From contig JALLLT010000053.1 of assembly GCA_025266875.1 (NCBI GenBank), forward strand, positions 1 to 64,000: a stretch of 64,000 bases of DNA, given 5' to 3'. Numbering within the stretch: position 1 is the stretch's first letter; each line of letters begins with the position of its first letter. The position numbers and the translations under genes were made by a program. Below, one piece after another: positions 33,938-45,700 of the stretch. Under the pieces are notes generated by a model. It saw only the letters and a list, made by a program, of their open reading frames with translations. It did no database searches and was not told the DNA's origin. This DNA is from Fennellomyces sp. T-0311 (lineage: Eukaryota > Mucoromycota > Mucoromycetes > Mucorales > Lichtheimiaceae).

Positions 33938-36900
33938 ATGGCTACAAATGTGCCATTAGTCAATATCATCGCTCCTGGACAGGAAGGTCCAGTCGCCAAC
34001 AGATCTAGTGAGTTTGGACCGTCATCTTCATTAGTAAGTGATTCTACAGTCGCATGAATAACCCATTTTTTGCTTATAATCTTATAGAATAATATCGATA
34101 CATTACGCTCACACGCGCTTCAAGAACGAAGGGATAAACTAAGGCAAGGAGCTTGTCGTTTTTTTTCTTTGTTGGTATGATGTTAACAACAGCATGTGGG
34201 ATTAGATTGATTGCCAGACACAAAGAACTTTTGCTCAAAGAACTGTTTTTACTGATGGGTCAACGTCAAGACGAAGACGACGAGGGGAACGCGGGTTTTA
34301 TGGAATTTATGGACGATAATCGTGATAACTCCAAGTGGGACTCGTTCCTAGAAGAGCACAGACTCAGGTTCGGATCGAGAAATACTATATTCATTGTGAC
34401 TCAAGAATAGCTAAACATATGGTTTATCTAGAACACCAGATTCCTTCCCAAACATCAAAGAGGAGCCAATGGATGATACCCATATTAGCCAAGAACAACC
34501 AAACCGTCCGCAACAATCAACAGAGATGCAACTGTCGCCAGATAATCAAATGAACGGTGCAACAACCGTTGAACCATATGCAGAAAATGGGGATGAGGTG
34601 CTTGTGTATATATTTGGGTGGCAACTGTGGATGATGAACACTGAACTTTTTTTTCCTTTCTTACGCGCAGACCATGGCTGAAAACCAGCAACCTGATATC
34701 AAAACAGAAGCAACACCACAACCGCATGGCAAGCATCTTGCGCCGCGACGTACCGAGATACCAACTCTGCGTAGACCTGATGCCAAATACTATCCTCCCC
34801 AGATTTACAATGGCCTTTTGTTTCCTGACTATCGCAGCGACAAAACTGAAGGACTTGATCTATACGCTTGGCAACTACGTGCCAATGCGCAACCTTTATC
34901 AAAGTCATTGCAGACGGCTAGAAAAGTTGTCATGACAAGTGATTGGGCGGTAAGCTATAATCGCGTATGCAGAGTGTTGTCACTGATTAAAAAAACACAC
35001 ACATTGATTAGCTTGCTCGCGATGAACTCAAGTCGGTCAAGACGATTCAATCGATCGAGAATTTAAAGAAGCAAAATCTGTGGAGTATGCGACAACTAAA
35101 ACGGCAAAAAGCTGTGCCAAGAACAAAGGCGCATTGGGATTTCATGTTGGATGAGATGGTACTGGAGCATGCGAATTGCTTGAATGTTAGACTGATGGGT
35201 CTATCTAGAAATGGATGCGCACGGATTTCAAAGAGGAGCGTAAATGGAAGATTGCGACAGCTTACTTGATAGCTCATGCTGTGATGGATTGGCACATGGC
35301 ATCTGATAAGTCGTCAGTATGCATCAAGGTAAGAGAAAGAGAGCCATGATTATTTGAGTTGAAACTAATGGATGACGTAAAGACTCGCTCATTTGGTGAA
35401 CAGGATGGAACAGTGGAGAAAGCAGTGACAGCTGAACCACCACACGAAGTTGTTGCTATAGAGGATGGGACGGCAGCGACAACATCAACAGAAATGACAG
35501 AAACGGATGCATCCGAGGGAGGAGTGACTGAACAGATCGAGTCCAATACGACATTGCCGCAACGAGTGATGCAAGAATACCGAACAAAGGTCCGTACGCT
35601 TGACCCGAACAAGAGTGTGATTACGCTACCTATCGAGGATTTCGGAGAGTTTGACATTCATGCCGTGTTCCCCGATTTGCTGTGTTACGAGCCACCGAAC
35701 CCCGACTTTAACGATCCATACTTTGATGAAGCGGAATATGGTCGCATCGTTGCAATCACCCAATTGCAGACAAAGCGATTCGTTCTCAAAAAACGACCAC
35801 GGTTGAGTCGCAAACGGAACGCAGATGGAGATCAGTTGATCGTTCCAGAGGAAGACGATGAAATAGAAGTCAAGGTGCTTCCTCGCAATGAGCGATATGA
35901 CAGCACACCGCTGACATCACGTAAGTTGGTTTTTTTTGTGCTTATTTATTTATTACCCCCATCGTCAATTCTTGTATGTGCGAGTTGCATTAATGACATT
36001 ATATGTTTTGCAGAACTGTTTGCGCCAAAGAAGCATCGAGATATCCCCGCTGCACAACCCCCAACTCCCAAAGCACCTAGCAACCCGCAACCCGGCAATG
36101 TTTGGTCCGAGGATGATGATTTATGTCTTATCCAGATGATCCTGCAGTATTCGTTTAACTGGAACCTTATTGCGGATGCGTTTAACGCCATTCGACTCCC
36201 TAAAACGGGTGAAGCGCGGACACCATGGCAATGTCACGAGCGATGGAAGCAGAATAACTTGACATCCCTTTCAGGTCAAGTGAGTCCAGGTATTGTTATA
36301 AAGTTATGCATAAAAGCAATAATAGAAATGTTAACGATATGCGCTTTTGAAAGCCTATGCATCGAAACTCAAGAAAGAAAGTTCCAAGCGACCATCCCTT
36401 ATCAAATTTGACTCCGTCAAAAAGAGGCAAAGGCAGTACAATATTCTTGAATCGATCAAGAAGACGCAGAAGAAGCGCGAGGAATTACAGAAACCTCCAT
36501 GTAAGCTGATATGTAAACTTCTCCTGCATCTGTATCACTTAAAAAATTACAAATTTAGCAACATCGTCAGGACCTCGCAGTACGATTGAGACACACGGCA
36601 TGAACTCCAGTGGACAGCGGTTGCCAACAGCCATGGAGCTGAGTATACATAAGGCACATCGTGATCGACAAATGCAGCAAGCGCTTATGGAACAACGGCA
36701 GCTATCTGCAGGATACAACCTGAATGGACAGGCGACTAATGTAAAGTGGATATTTGGTATTTTTAATTTGAACTCATTAACTGAATTCATTTTCTGCCTT
36801 CAGGCGGCTGCTGCTGCTTCTGTGCGTCCTGTCCAAACAACGCCCCATTCACCCATGGCGGCGCAGCCAAGACCACCAATGACAGCAGTTCCAAGCACAT

Positions 36901-37991
36901 CGATTCCCTCAAACGGGGCAGCAGGAGGTGTCGCAGGATTAAATAACCGACCAATGGCTGCTGCTGTTTCTGCTGCTACTACGCGACCGCCAGCAATACC
37001 AACAACGACGACACAGAGTGCTGCAGCACCAGCAACGCCCCAAAGCAGATACCCAGCTGCGCAATTAAATCTTCTACGACAGCGTCAATTGCAGTTAGTT
37101 CAACAAGCCGCAGCTCAGGCGGGACGGCCTCCTGTCAGCGCCCCTATTCAACGGTTCGGCAATGTTATGCCAAATTCGCAAGTACAATCCCATTCTCCTG
37201 TATCCGGTACCGATGGAATTTCTCAAATGACGGTGACTCCTGCAATGCCACAGCAGCAACAACCTCTGCCTCCTCAATCCCAGCCGCAGTCTCAGCAAGG
37301 AAGCGTACCAACGCAGCAGTTACCGCAATTGCCCAATAGTTTGCATTCATCACCTGCAAATACTCTAGCAGCTGCTGCACAGTTGGTTCAGATGGGTTTC
37401 CCTATTCATCAATTGGCACCAGACCAACGACTTCATTTGCAACGATATCTTGCGCAACAAGTTCAAATGCGGAACGCTGCGGCGGCGGCGGCGGCCGCTA
37501 CCCAGGCACAAGCTCAAGCACATGTTCAAGCGCAGCAACAAGCAGCAGCAGCGGCTGCAGCAGCGGCTGCAACGAACGGTATCAATGGATCCGGTACATC
37601 TGCTTCCCAGTTCCCGCAGATGACAGTGAGCCCCGCCATGGGACAGTCGCCGCAGCAATTGGCTGCAGCAGCAGCCGCGGCTTCGAATAGCGGGCTTCCT
37701 GCGGCCTTGTTGGCAGCTCAGCAACAGCACCAACAACATCAAGTTTTGCAACAACGATTCCAAGCTGCTCAGTTGCAACAGGTATTGATGCAACAGCAAC
37801 AGCAGCAACAGCAGCAAATGCAAGGCTCTCCGCTTCATTTGAATCACCAACAACAACAATATCTTCAACAGCTTCAGCAGCAGCAGCAACAACAGCAACT
37901 CCAAAATAGCCCACGACAACCTCAGTTACAGCAACCACCGCAAGGGTCACCTATGATCCAGCGTAGTCCTCATGGACCACCCCATGTATGA
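33938..37991 (+). CDS. EAF1: EAF1/VID21, scaffold subunit of the NuA4 histone acetyltransferase
   Basis: Twelve exons: 33938-34033, 34088-34154, 34193-34367, 34432-34597, 34671-34949, 35012-35158, 35209-35328, 35383-35920, 36014-36274, 36354-36500, 36559-36740, 36804-37991; 1121 aa. An HSA domain (~295-337) reads KAHWDFMLDEM|KWMRTDFKEERKWKIA over a splice; in NuA4 it recruits actin and Arp4. A SANT/Myb domain (~558-612) starts NVWSEDDDLCLIQMIL and contains ARTPWQCHERWKQ. The last ~395 residues are Gln/Ala-rich, as in fungal Eaf1. Eaf1 holds NuA4 together in the nucleus; the animal counterpart is EP400. Two splices are less certain: the exon 9 end (GTCAAG at 36275, or a stronger GTGAGT at 36280 with a later acceptor) and the short intron before 34193. 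Confidence 0.88.
37459..37945 (+). repeat. CAG/GCA-type triplet-rich tract coding poly-Gln and poly-Ala
   Basis: Interrupted runs of CAG, CAA, GCA and GCG encode several Ala and Gln tracts in EAF1. The antisense frames are long Leu-rich shadows without independent support. Confidence 0.85.
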
Positions 37992-38453
37992 ATGTTTTTT
38001 CCCCTTCACTTTTTGTTTGATTTCTTTTTCAATCACTCTTTCTTGTTTCATAATTATTTTTTTGTGTGTTTTCGTTTTTCGACCGTTCACTTGTAACTAG
38101 TACTATTACTTAGTCTTAGTATTTCTATCCCCTACTGCTTCCTTACTATTATATCCAAAGCACCAATGCATTTCATGTAAATGTACCAATAACAAATCTG
38201 CCGGGAGTTAATCTTTCCGTCCGCCGTCAGTCTACGCCACATCTGACAATGCAATCAGTGTTTCTTTTCCTCGACAGACAGCACACACGTATATTCCAAA
38301 AAAAGATTTGCAGGTGACAAACAACCAAAAAAAAGTACTGTATTTATCAAGAAAGTATAAACGAAAAAAGAGAACAAAGGGGGATAGTTGAGGAAGAAAA
38401 AAGCTATATCGGAAACAATAAAAGGGGATATGAGGAGATTGTTTAAAGCAAAT
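37992..38453. other. 3' flank shared by convergent genes
   Basis: T-rich just after EAF1, then A-rich; no gene seen. Confidence 0.6.
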
Positions 38454-38899
38454 TTACAAGGCATTGTCGTCGCTTCGTTCCTTTGTCGCTCCCAACGTTG
38501 CCAGGGCTATATATGTGTAGATATGCGTGCGTATATATAGATATATGCAGAGTATAGGATGGGGGAAAAGAAAATTTAAATTGACACTTGTGTGAACTTT
38601 AATAAATCGATGGAACGGTTGCTGAAAAATATAATGTTTTACATACCATGTCGAAGGCCTTGTTCGCCTGTTGCCAGCGTACCCAAAGGCAGTTTACCGT
38701 TTGTCGAGATACGCTTGATTTCCTTGACCATATCGGGGTTTTCGCGCAAGACCGAAAGCTGTCGTGACAATTTGCCGATAGCAATGACCTTTTTCTTAAT
38801 AACGTGGCGTCGATGACGGTTGGCCATGATGGTTGCAGTTGGAGCAGAGTGCTCGTTGGTGAGTTCGTCTTGGTGAACGTTGATGACAGCAAGAGACAT
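38454..38899 (-). CDS. Stand-alone calcineurin A regulatory-tail protein
   Basis: Two exons, 38899-38647 and 38506-38454; 101 aa. The whole product corresponds to the C-terminal regulatory part of calcineurin catalytic subunit A. MSLAVINVHQDEL matches the segment after the calcineurin-B-binding helix. VIKKKVIAIGKLSRQLSVLRE, in two overlapping parts, matches the calmodulin-binding helix (key block AIGKLSRQLSVLRE). GKLPLGTLATGEQGL matches the conserved stretch that follows. Exon 2 continues the family pattern (LRHALATLGATKERSDDNAL). No phosphatase motif (GDxHG, GDxVDRG, RGNHE) occurs in the 1.8 kb upstream. A TATA box (38984-38976) and an A-rich leader precede the ATG. Without exon 2 the frame ends at GLRHGM. 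It may bind calmodulin or inhibit calcineurin (inference), or be a gene fragment. Confidence 0.7.
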
Positions 38900-40691
38900 T
38901 TTTTTGTGTTTGTTGTTACTAAAGTAAGAAAGGAAGAGAGTAAGGAATAAAAAAAGTGCAAAGGTGTGCGGTCCCCTTTATATATCCTTCCAAAAACCCT
39001 CTTGGGGAAATGGATCAATGCTAAGTTTTTTTGTTATGTGGATGGGGGGGAAATGGCGCGCGCGCGATCATCCACGGAGAAATTATAGAAGATGCAGAAT
39101 GCGCATAAGAGAAAAAAATCGTCAGGGACTGTCGAAACTTCTAAGCATTCTTTTTAAAGTATGTATACGTTTAGTGAGAGTGTTTTCTTGTTGTATAAAA
39201 TCGAAATGCGAGATTCTTCGCTGCCGCACGTGTTAGCCCCGATGACATACAAACATCACCCACTTACTTTCCGTCTCTCTCTCTCTCTTGCTATGTCTTT
39301 TTTTAATCGCATATCTTGAGGATAAAAGGGAGTAAACCTGGGGGAGAGATATGAGCTTATTTGTATGTTGTTTCTGCACCTCACTTTCCCCTATCTTGAT
39401 GCTGGTTATACTTTGGAACCACACACTCCTAGTATATACATTACTTTTTGTGTGGTGTTTTCCGTTTTCCAGTGTCAAATCCCTATAATCAAAACCGACA
39501 ATCCCCCCTTTCATCTTTCTTTTTTGCCAATTCCTCTCCTTGCTGGTCTTTTTGAAACGCCAAATAACAAAAAAACAATATAATGTTGTAAAAAGAAAAT
39601 TATCGTGAAACAATCGATGTTTCTAAACAAACATACAACGTTTCCGTCCGAATATTCCTTAAAAAGTCGAAAAAGAAAGCAATGTGACACAAAGGCCCCG
39701 TAGATCCGTTTTTTTAATAAATGATCATGGGCTGGATGGCAAGTCTGTGTGTGTGCACCGGCGTTCCATTGCCACAAGACACAGTAATATCGGAATCGCG
39801 ATGTTCCGAACAGAAAAATCTTTTTTAGCTGTCGTGTCATTAGAATTGCGCAATACGATCACTGTCTTGAAACAAAGTTCTATTCGCGAAAAGCGTAAAC
39901 CCCTTCTCCCCACCATTTAGTTCACAAACAACATCGTCTGCATTATCATAGAAAACGGTCGAGCGAGGGGTACAGAGAGTTTCCACAGACAGAGCCTGCA
40001 AAGTTCCATGCACACAGCTTTTTTGTTTCCTTACGAAGCATTCCAGGAAACTTTTTATTAGATACATGATATGCAATCTATTTCGAAAGAAGAAAGCGTT
40101 TCTATGGCGATAAGGCAATCGCCCAAACTCTGTTGGTAAAAATAGTCAGGCTATTAGGAGAATTCGTTTCTGCCGTAGAAAGGTGTTGCTTACTGCAATG
40201 TAAAAAAGCGTATCCCCCTTTCTTTCGTTTTTTTTACATGCTCCGCGTGGCGTATGAACAATCAATGCTATTTTCTAAAGAACAAACATTCCCATTGTTA
40301 CAAAACGGTTTGCTGGGACAAATGCTTGGACCACTTGTTCGCTAAACCGAATAGGGTAAATAAGTGTTGACATGTTGTTTTGAATGGCGTAAAAAGGACT
40401 GTGCTACCCCAAGATAGAATATGCAAAAAGCAAGTGTCTTACTGCATTCTTTCGTCAATGGAAATTCGATTTTCGTCTGAACCTTTTTTGTCATGAAAGA
40501 GGGGGGAGGGTGTGAAGGCTTCATTTGGTATGCTGGTGCAATGACACTACAAAGCCGGCAATGTCCGCGCCAGAAGCTTCGAATCAAAACACACTGGTCA
40601 TTTGCCTTCTCCGACCGATCGATAATGCGCCCGCGAAAAAAGTACGGAATCTGAAAATCCGACACGTTGCGTTCACGCCCGTTCAACAAGA
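38900..40691. other. Intergenic, no gene supported
   Basis: Holds the promoter of the calcineurin-tail gene, a G8 run and a CG-alternating tract near 39045-39066, and CT-rich DNA near 39270. Frames of 70-140 codons on both strands lack family resemblance and consistent splice partners. Confidence 0.55.
38976..38984 (-). promoter_or_regulatory. TATA box of the calcineurin-tail gene
   Basis: TATATAAAG on the minus strand, 77 bp upstream of the ATG at 38899. This fits a start site near 38950 and a ~50-nt leader ending ACAAACACAAAAAAATG. Confidence 0.55.
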
Positions 40692-41469
40692 ATGGCTCAA
40701 TCGCTTTCATTTTCAGAGGTATGCGTTTTCTTTTCTTTTTTTTACAAAAAAAATTAAACAAATTGTATTCGTGGTTTTAATGTTGCCATTAGCTTTGTCT
40801 TGCACTTGATCCCACTTTTGCCACGAATGCTGCTGAAGTAAATGGAGTTTTACTTTTTATGTTAATTCGAGGAACTCAAAAAGTAAACCAATAGACGAAA
40901 CCGCTATGTGAAAATATCTTTGACGTGCCGCGATCCGAGTTATTCGAGTCCTATAATCGACTACGGGAAGCGTTCTGGACCACGGTTCCCATCGCAACGC
41001 CTCCTGTACAACAAAATGTCGTCGAAGCGCCGCTAGTGAAACGACACTCCATCGAACCCGAACAAGCGCAACCCCAACGTCAAGTCAAGCGGCGACGCAC
41101 CGAAACGGCCAGTATTTCCGAAGCATCCAATTACAAAGAGCTTGTTGCATCAAGTCTGTCTCCCTCGTTACTCACATTATGGGGCATCAAACGTATCCTG
41201 ATTCAACAAATACGAAGCAGTCTTCCAAGTAAGACACACAGAGAGAGAGTGTGTGTGTGCGTATGGTTTTATACGATGGCTAATTATAGAGCGGGGTAGG
41301 TTATAACGAAGCAAAAGTGGCGGCACTGATCAAAGAATGTGATCAAATATGCAACACGGCACAAAAGCAACACTTGGCACAGTACATGAAACCAGTCATG
41401 GATGCCATGCGTCGAACACAACGGTATGCGGTGATAGAAGAGGCGTTGGAAAGATGGCAGGAACAGTAA
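40692..41469 (+). CDS. Unidentified, probably nuclear protein
   Basis: Four exons: 40692-40718, 40793-40837, 40895-41228, 41300-41469; 191 aa. Exon phases fit (27, 45, 334 and 170 nt) and give a continuous protein starting MAQSLSFSELCLALDP. A basic stretch (KRRRTE near residue 95) could be a nuclear localisation signal. The C-terminal half is predicted helical (LLTLWGIKRILIQQI, LAQYMKPVMDAMRRTQRYAV). I do not recognise the family. The stop codon is 3 bp from the stop of the convergent gene at 41473, so the two transcripts must overlap in their 3' ends. Confidence 0.6.
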
Positions 41470-41472
41470 AGA

Positions 41473-42504
41473 TTATTTTTGGCTATGTTTGGAGAAGAAG
41501 CTTTGGATCGAGTTGCGTTTGGTGTTGCTTGGAAGCGAAAAGGATTCCCGGAGATGGTGCTCTATGGAAACGGACGACCGGCGTCTGCCATCTTTTTCTT
41601 CAGCGTTGCGCGTCAAGTCGTCCTGCAAATGGCGTCGCAGCTCTTCTCGGTTGGGCACTGTGGAGGGTGGGCGCGGGAACGTAGGTGAGCTACCGTCGTA
41701 ATCCATGATATAGCCCAATGGTCTCGAATCCATGGGGAGACTGGACACGGACGATAAAAAGGAGCCTGCGGGATCAACGATATTAGTGGATGCGGCGGCG
41801 CTGGAGACCGGCACGGACGACGATTGCAGCCCGTAATCTTGAATGATGCGCTGATGGTCGCTCGTCAGCAGCGGTGGTGTCTGGACATGGTTTTCCGGCA
41901 ATTGCGGTGGCACGTCGTTCCATTCTCGCTGTTTCCTTCGTGCCTCTTCAAACATGGCGAACCAGTTCAGCGGCACCTCGACCCGCAGGTAGCGCGTCCA
42001 TAGATGCACGGGCGGGTTGCCGGCGTCGTCGAACGCATCGAAGGCTTCAAAGTCGCCGGGCAAATATCTGGCTTGGAACATTAGCGATTGAATTGCTTGG
42101 TTTTTGGGGCAAAATATAGAATTCACCTTCCTTCCGACCATCGCAGTGGGTCTGCGTCTGATCCTATAAATGGCAGTTGTCAATGAGGTTCTTTTTTTTT
42201 CTTGCGGCGAGAACCAGCTTACTTAATATCTGAAAAACGCACATGTCGTCGTAGTATCCTGGTTGTGTCTGTTGTCAGTCCCCTCGAAACGTAAATATGT
42301 CAGCGCCCGTCTTTTACCTTCAAACAGAGTTATTGAGACATGGTGGATCTTTACAATGTACAATGCGCCTCGCTTCAAATCGTCGTGATGAACAGCCTCC
42401 AGGGATGCCAGGCTGGTTGCTTTGGTGTGTTTCTTTTCGTGGCCCGCGGTGGTCTGCCAGCGAGCGAGCCGTTGCAGCGTCGAAGGTTTCCGGCCTTCAA
42501 CCAT
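41473..42504 (-). CDS. Unidentified conserved-looking protein
   Basis: Three exons: 42504-42318, 42268-42223, 42163-41473; 307 aa. The N-terminal half looks like a compact folded domain: DDLKRGALYIVKIHHVSITLFE, split after RGALYIVKIHH, then RILRRHVRFSDIKIRRRP, ARYLPGDFEAFDAFDD and HLWTRYLRVEVPLNWFAMFE. The C-terminal half is Ser/Pro-rich and disordered with Arg-Arg-Ser sites (RRRSSVS) that could be phosphorylated. I do not recognise the family. A stretch after VGRK may be a further in-frame intron, but no acceptor keeps the phase, so it was left as coding. Confidence 0.6.
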
Positions 42505-42796
42505 ACGGAAAAACAGGAGGTAAGAAAAAAAAAGATGGTGATCAGGTTTGCCGCGCTTTCAATAGCGTTATATTTGGTGTTACAGCGGCTGTATCACGGC
42601 CCAACGGGAGCAGCGAGTGTGCAGTTTTTGTCATGATGCCTTATCTAATCCAAATTAATTAATACACGCGGCCATCAGATCAAGACAAGTAATTCATGTA
42701 TAATATTCAGTAAGGCTATACAGCGATAAAAAAGAGAGAACAGGGTTTATGGGCAGTATATACAGAAATGATGAGAGAGAGAAAGAGAGTTGTACA

Positions 42797-45700
42797 TTAA
42801 TCATCGTTGGCCTTGAGCACCATGTTCTTCAGGAACTTTTGAAGGACGTGACGCATCCGCTGGGGCGTCATTTTCGGCGAGTAACGACGAATACGGTGCT
42901 CCAAGCAGCGTGTGACAATATCCTTGGGCACAAACGACCGAGTCATCTGTTCCGTTGTCATGATGTCGTTCTCGGGAATACTGCTGGAGTCGCTGCCACC
43001 TTGATGTTGACGCGGCGGTTCACGTTTGGGAAGCATGACCGACGTGGCAGGACGACTGTAATAGAACGACGGCGACATCCAATTGGCATGCGCATTTTTT
43101 TGAGCAGAGGCAGAGTACCACGTAGGCGACATGCTCATGCTCGGAAGAATGGTATTCGTGAACGACGGTTGGTATATGGGCGGTGGAGGTGGAGGCACTG
43201 GATGTCGGCCGAGTGGCAGCGATCCCAACGAAGGTAAGCTGCGAACAGATGCGCTGTCGTCGATGGAGGATGTTCTGTGGTGACTTTCCTGATGCGGTTG
43301 CGGCGAAGGTACTGCGTTGGATTGCGGTGACGATGGAATCGATCCCGACGCCGATGATGTTGCAATGTGACGGTAGCTGCTACGCAACGCAAACTCCGGT
43401 GGAATGATGTCCAGGGTGACGGTGTCGGATTCATGCAGCGATTGGATGGTCTGCAAGATTTCTGGCACTGTAATGGCAAAAAAAAAATCAGCATGCGAGA
43501 TGGATTGGAGCGTACCAAAAATGTACTTGCCATAGATATATTCCAGGAAATCTCGATTCTTGAATATCCGTTTTTCCTGCATGCGCTGAATAATTTTGTT
43601 CCAGAAATTGGTCCGTGCGCTCCAGTACGGCCATCCATACTGCATCAGGACAATCATGTTCCCCGCCTTTTCGTCCCATCGCATGGCCGAATCGATGGAT
43701 GCCATGCCCACGCGCTGCTCCGACTCATTGTCCAGACTGACGATCAAATGCTTGATGCATCGGACAACAAGCCCTTCCTGGGTCACTCGCATCATCCCAA
43801 ACTCGTGGCCGCTGAACACTGTCGCCACCGTGCCACAGTCGATCTCGTCGGCAATAAAGTCTCTCTCATTGAGGTTGGCTGGTATAGGAAAAACAGATAG
43901 AATGATGGCAATCTCAAGCGTTGATTGCTGCCAATGCTGATGTTAATTCATGCATTGTTTGTGTCGTACACCCGTTTGTTTACCTGGATGCTCCCAACAA
44001 GCAAATAAATCACTCCAATGTTGTACAGCACGCGGAACGCAAACATGAATGGAATGTCGAATTCAGGTGCCTTGACCCCGTCTCCCTTTTCTTGTCGTCG
44101 CTGCATCTCGATCCGATCGCAAATGCTCTGCGATAGCTTCAGTGCTTTGGCTAGGTTTCCCGGCACCGATGGCTGAACTTGAAAGTGAGTTTGCATGAGC
44201 ATAACCTCGTCTACTGGCTCTTACTTACCGAGGACAAAGCCAGATCACTTCGCACCAGCAACACGGCATTGCACACATCGAAAGGCAGATTGTACGCGTC
44301 AATCACTCGACACAATTCTGCAATAGATCAGACACTACCGAAATAACACAGGCTTTCCACACTTTACCTTGCTCCCAGCCACCAAACACGGTATTCCAAT
44401 TCGTCTTTGGAGACGTCATGGAACCCCATTGCCAAAGGTCGACCAAATGACGCATGCAATCGGCGGCCTTGCTCAGAATCTGCAGGGCATCATCCACGCC
44501 TCGCATGCAATAAGCATTGAGACCCTCGCCACGATCAGGTATATTATCCAATTTCAACTTTTTGGTATGGCGTTCTGGCTGAACAACTCTAGTCAAGTTC
44601 ATCGAATCGCCATTGGTATCGGGTGCACTTCGTTTGCGCGAGCCTTCATCTCGCAATTCCGGCGAAGCGCTTCTACTGTGGTCGTCTTGCTGTCTTTCGC
44701 GTTGATCTTTCTTATTGGTCGGTTGAATGGCGCATATTGGAATCAGACAGGACTTTTCTTGCTGCGAATCATCCACGGCACACACTGCTCGGTAATATTC
44801 GTATCCGAATTGAACAAACTGTGCCGACGCTGCCATGAATTCGCACATGAACGCCACAAGCACGCGAAGGTCTTCGGGTTGCTCGCTGCTCTCGGGCCCG
44901 TCTTTGGCTTGGTCGTCGAGATCGAGCCGGATATTGCCGCGCTGCTCCTTCATATACTGGAATCGATTCGTGTGAGACAGGAAATCCAGACGACCCAATC
45001 CAGAGTAACTATTTTTGGCTTTTTTTCTTAGTGTTTCCTTTCATAAAAATAAGACGTCCACCTCTTTTTTTACCCGCAGCAATCCAGCATGGCGCATGTG
45101 AACTTTACCAGCTCTCCCCAGTTGTGTTGCTGGATGTAATATCGCTGGCCAATAAGCATGTACTCTTCAAAAAGGTTATAGGATATCACTATGTAGTGCT
45201 TGCTTTCCGTCGATTTGACGGACGGCGGCCGATCTCGCCGTGTCAGCAGTATCCGTTGCTTCCACAGCCGTTGCAGGAGTTCGGTGACTAGATCAAAAAA
45301 AAAAACGCGAGATGAGCGGGTCGTTCAATGCAAATGGCGCTCAACCTACCGAGCACTTTGATGCACTTTTCGCTGTGTTGCACCTCGACGGTTTCCATTG
45401 ACCGTGCGTAATGGGTAAGTAGATCAATGGCTCGGATCTAGCAGCACATCATCAATCAGCCATTTTTTTTGCGCGCCAAATCGTGTCTTACCAAATATTT
45501 ATATGCATGTCGTGGATAGGCCTGAATATAGTCGAACAGCACCTGAAACGCCCGAAGACTGTCTGTTTCTTCCAGATACGCTGTGGGCAAAAGCGGTCAG
45601 TCGTGGCGAACGAGGCTCTCATGTGTCAAACTTACCGGTGGCGTTCTCGACGATGGTCGACTGGATCAGGGCGGGCAGCGATGCAAAGAACTCTACGGGG

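Noticed and set aside
37365..37950. Long Leu- and Val-rich open frames on the minus strand
   Set aside because: They are antisense shadows of the Gln/Ala codons of EAF1 and have no start context or family match.
38622..38646. A 25-nt intron ending TTTTTCAG for exon 2 of the calcineurin-tail gene
   Set aside because: It is shorter than any other intron here and yields ATVPSIY, which does not fit the family; the acceptor at 38507 gives a better match.
39840..40345. Pair of divergent 70-90 codon frames around 40.1 kb
   Set aside because: They have no conserved motif, and the splice sites needed to extend them were not found.
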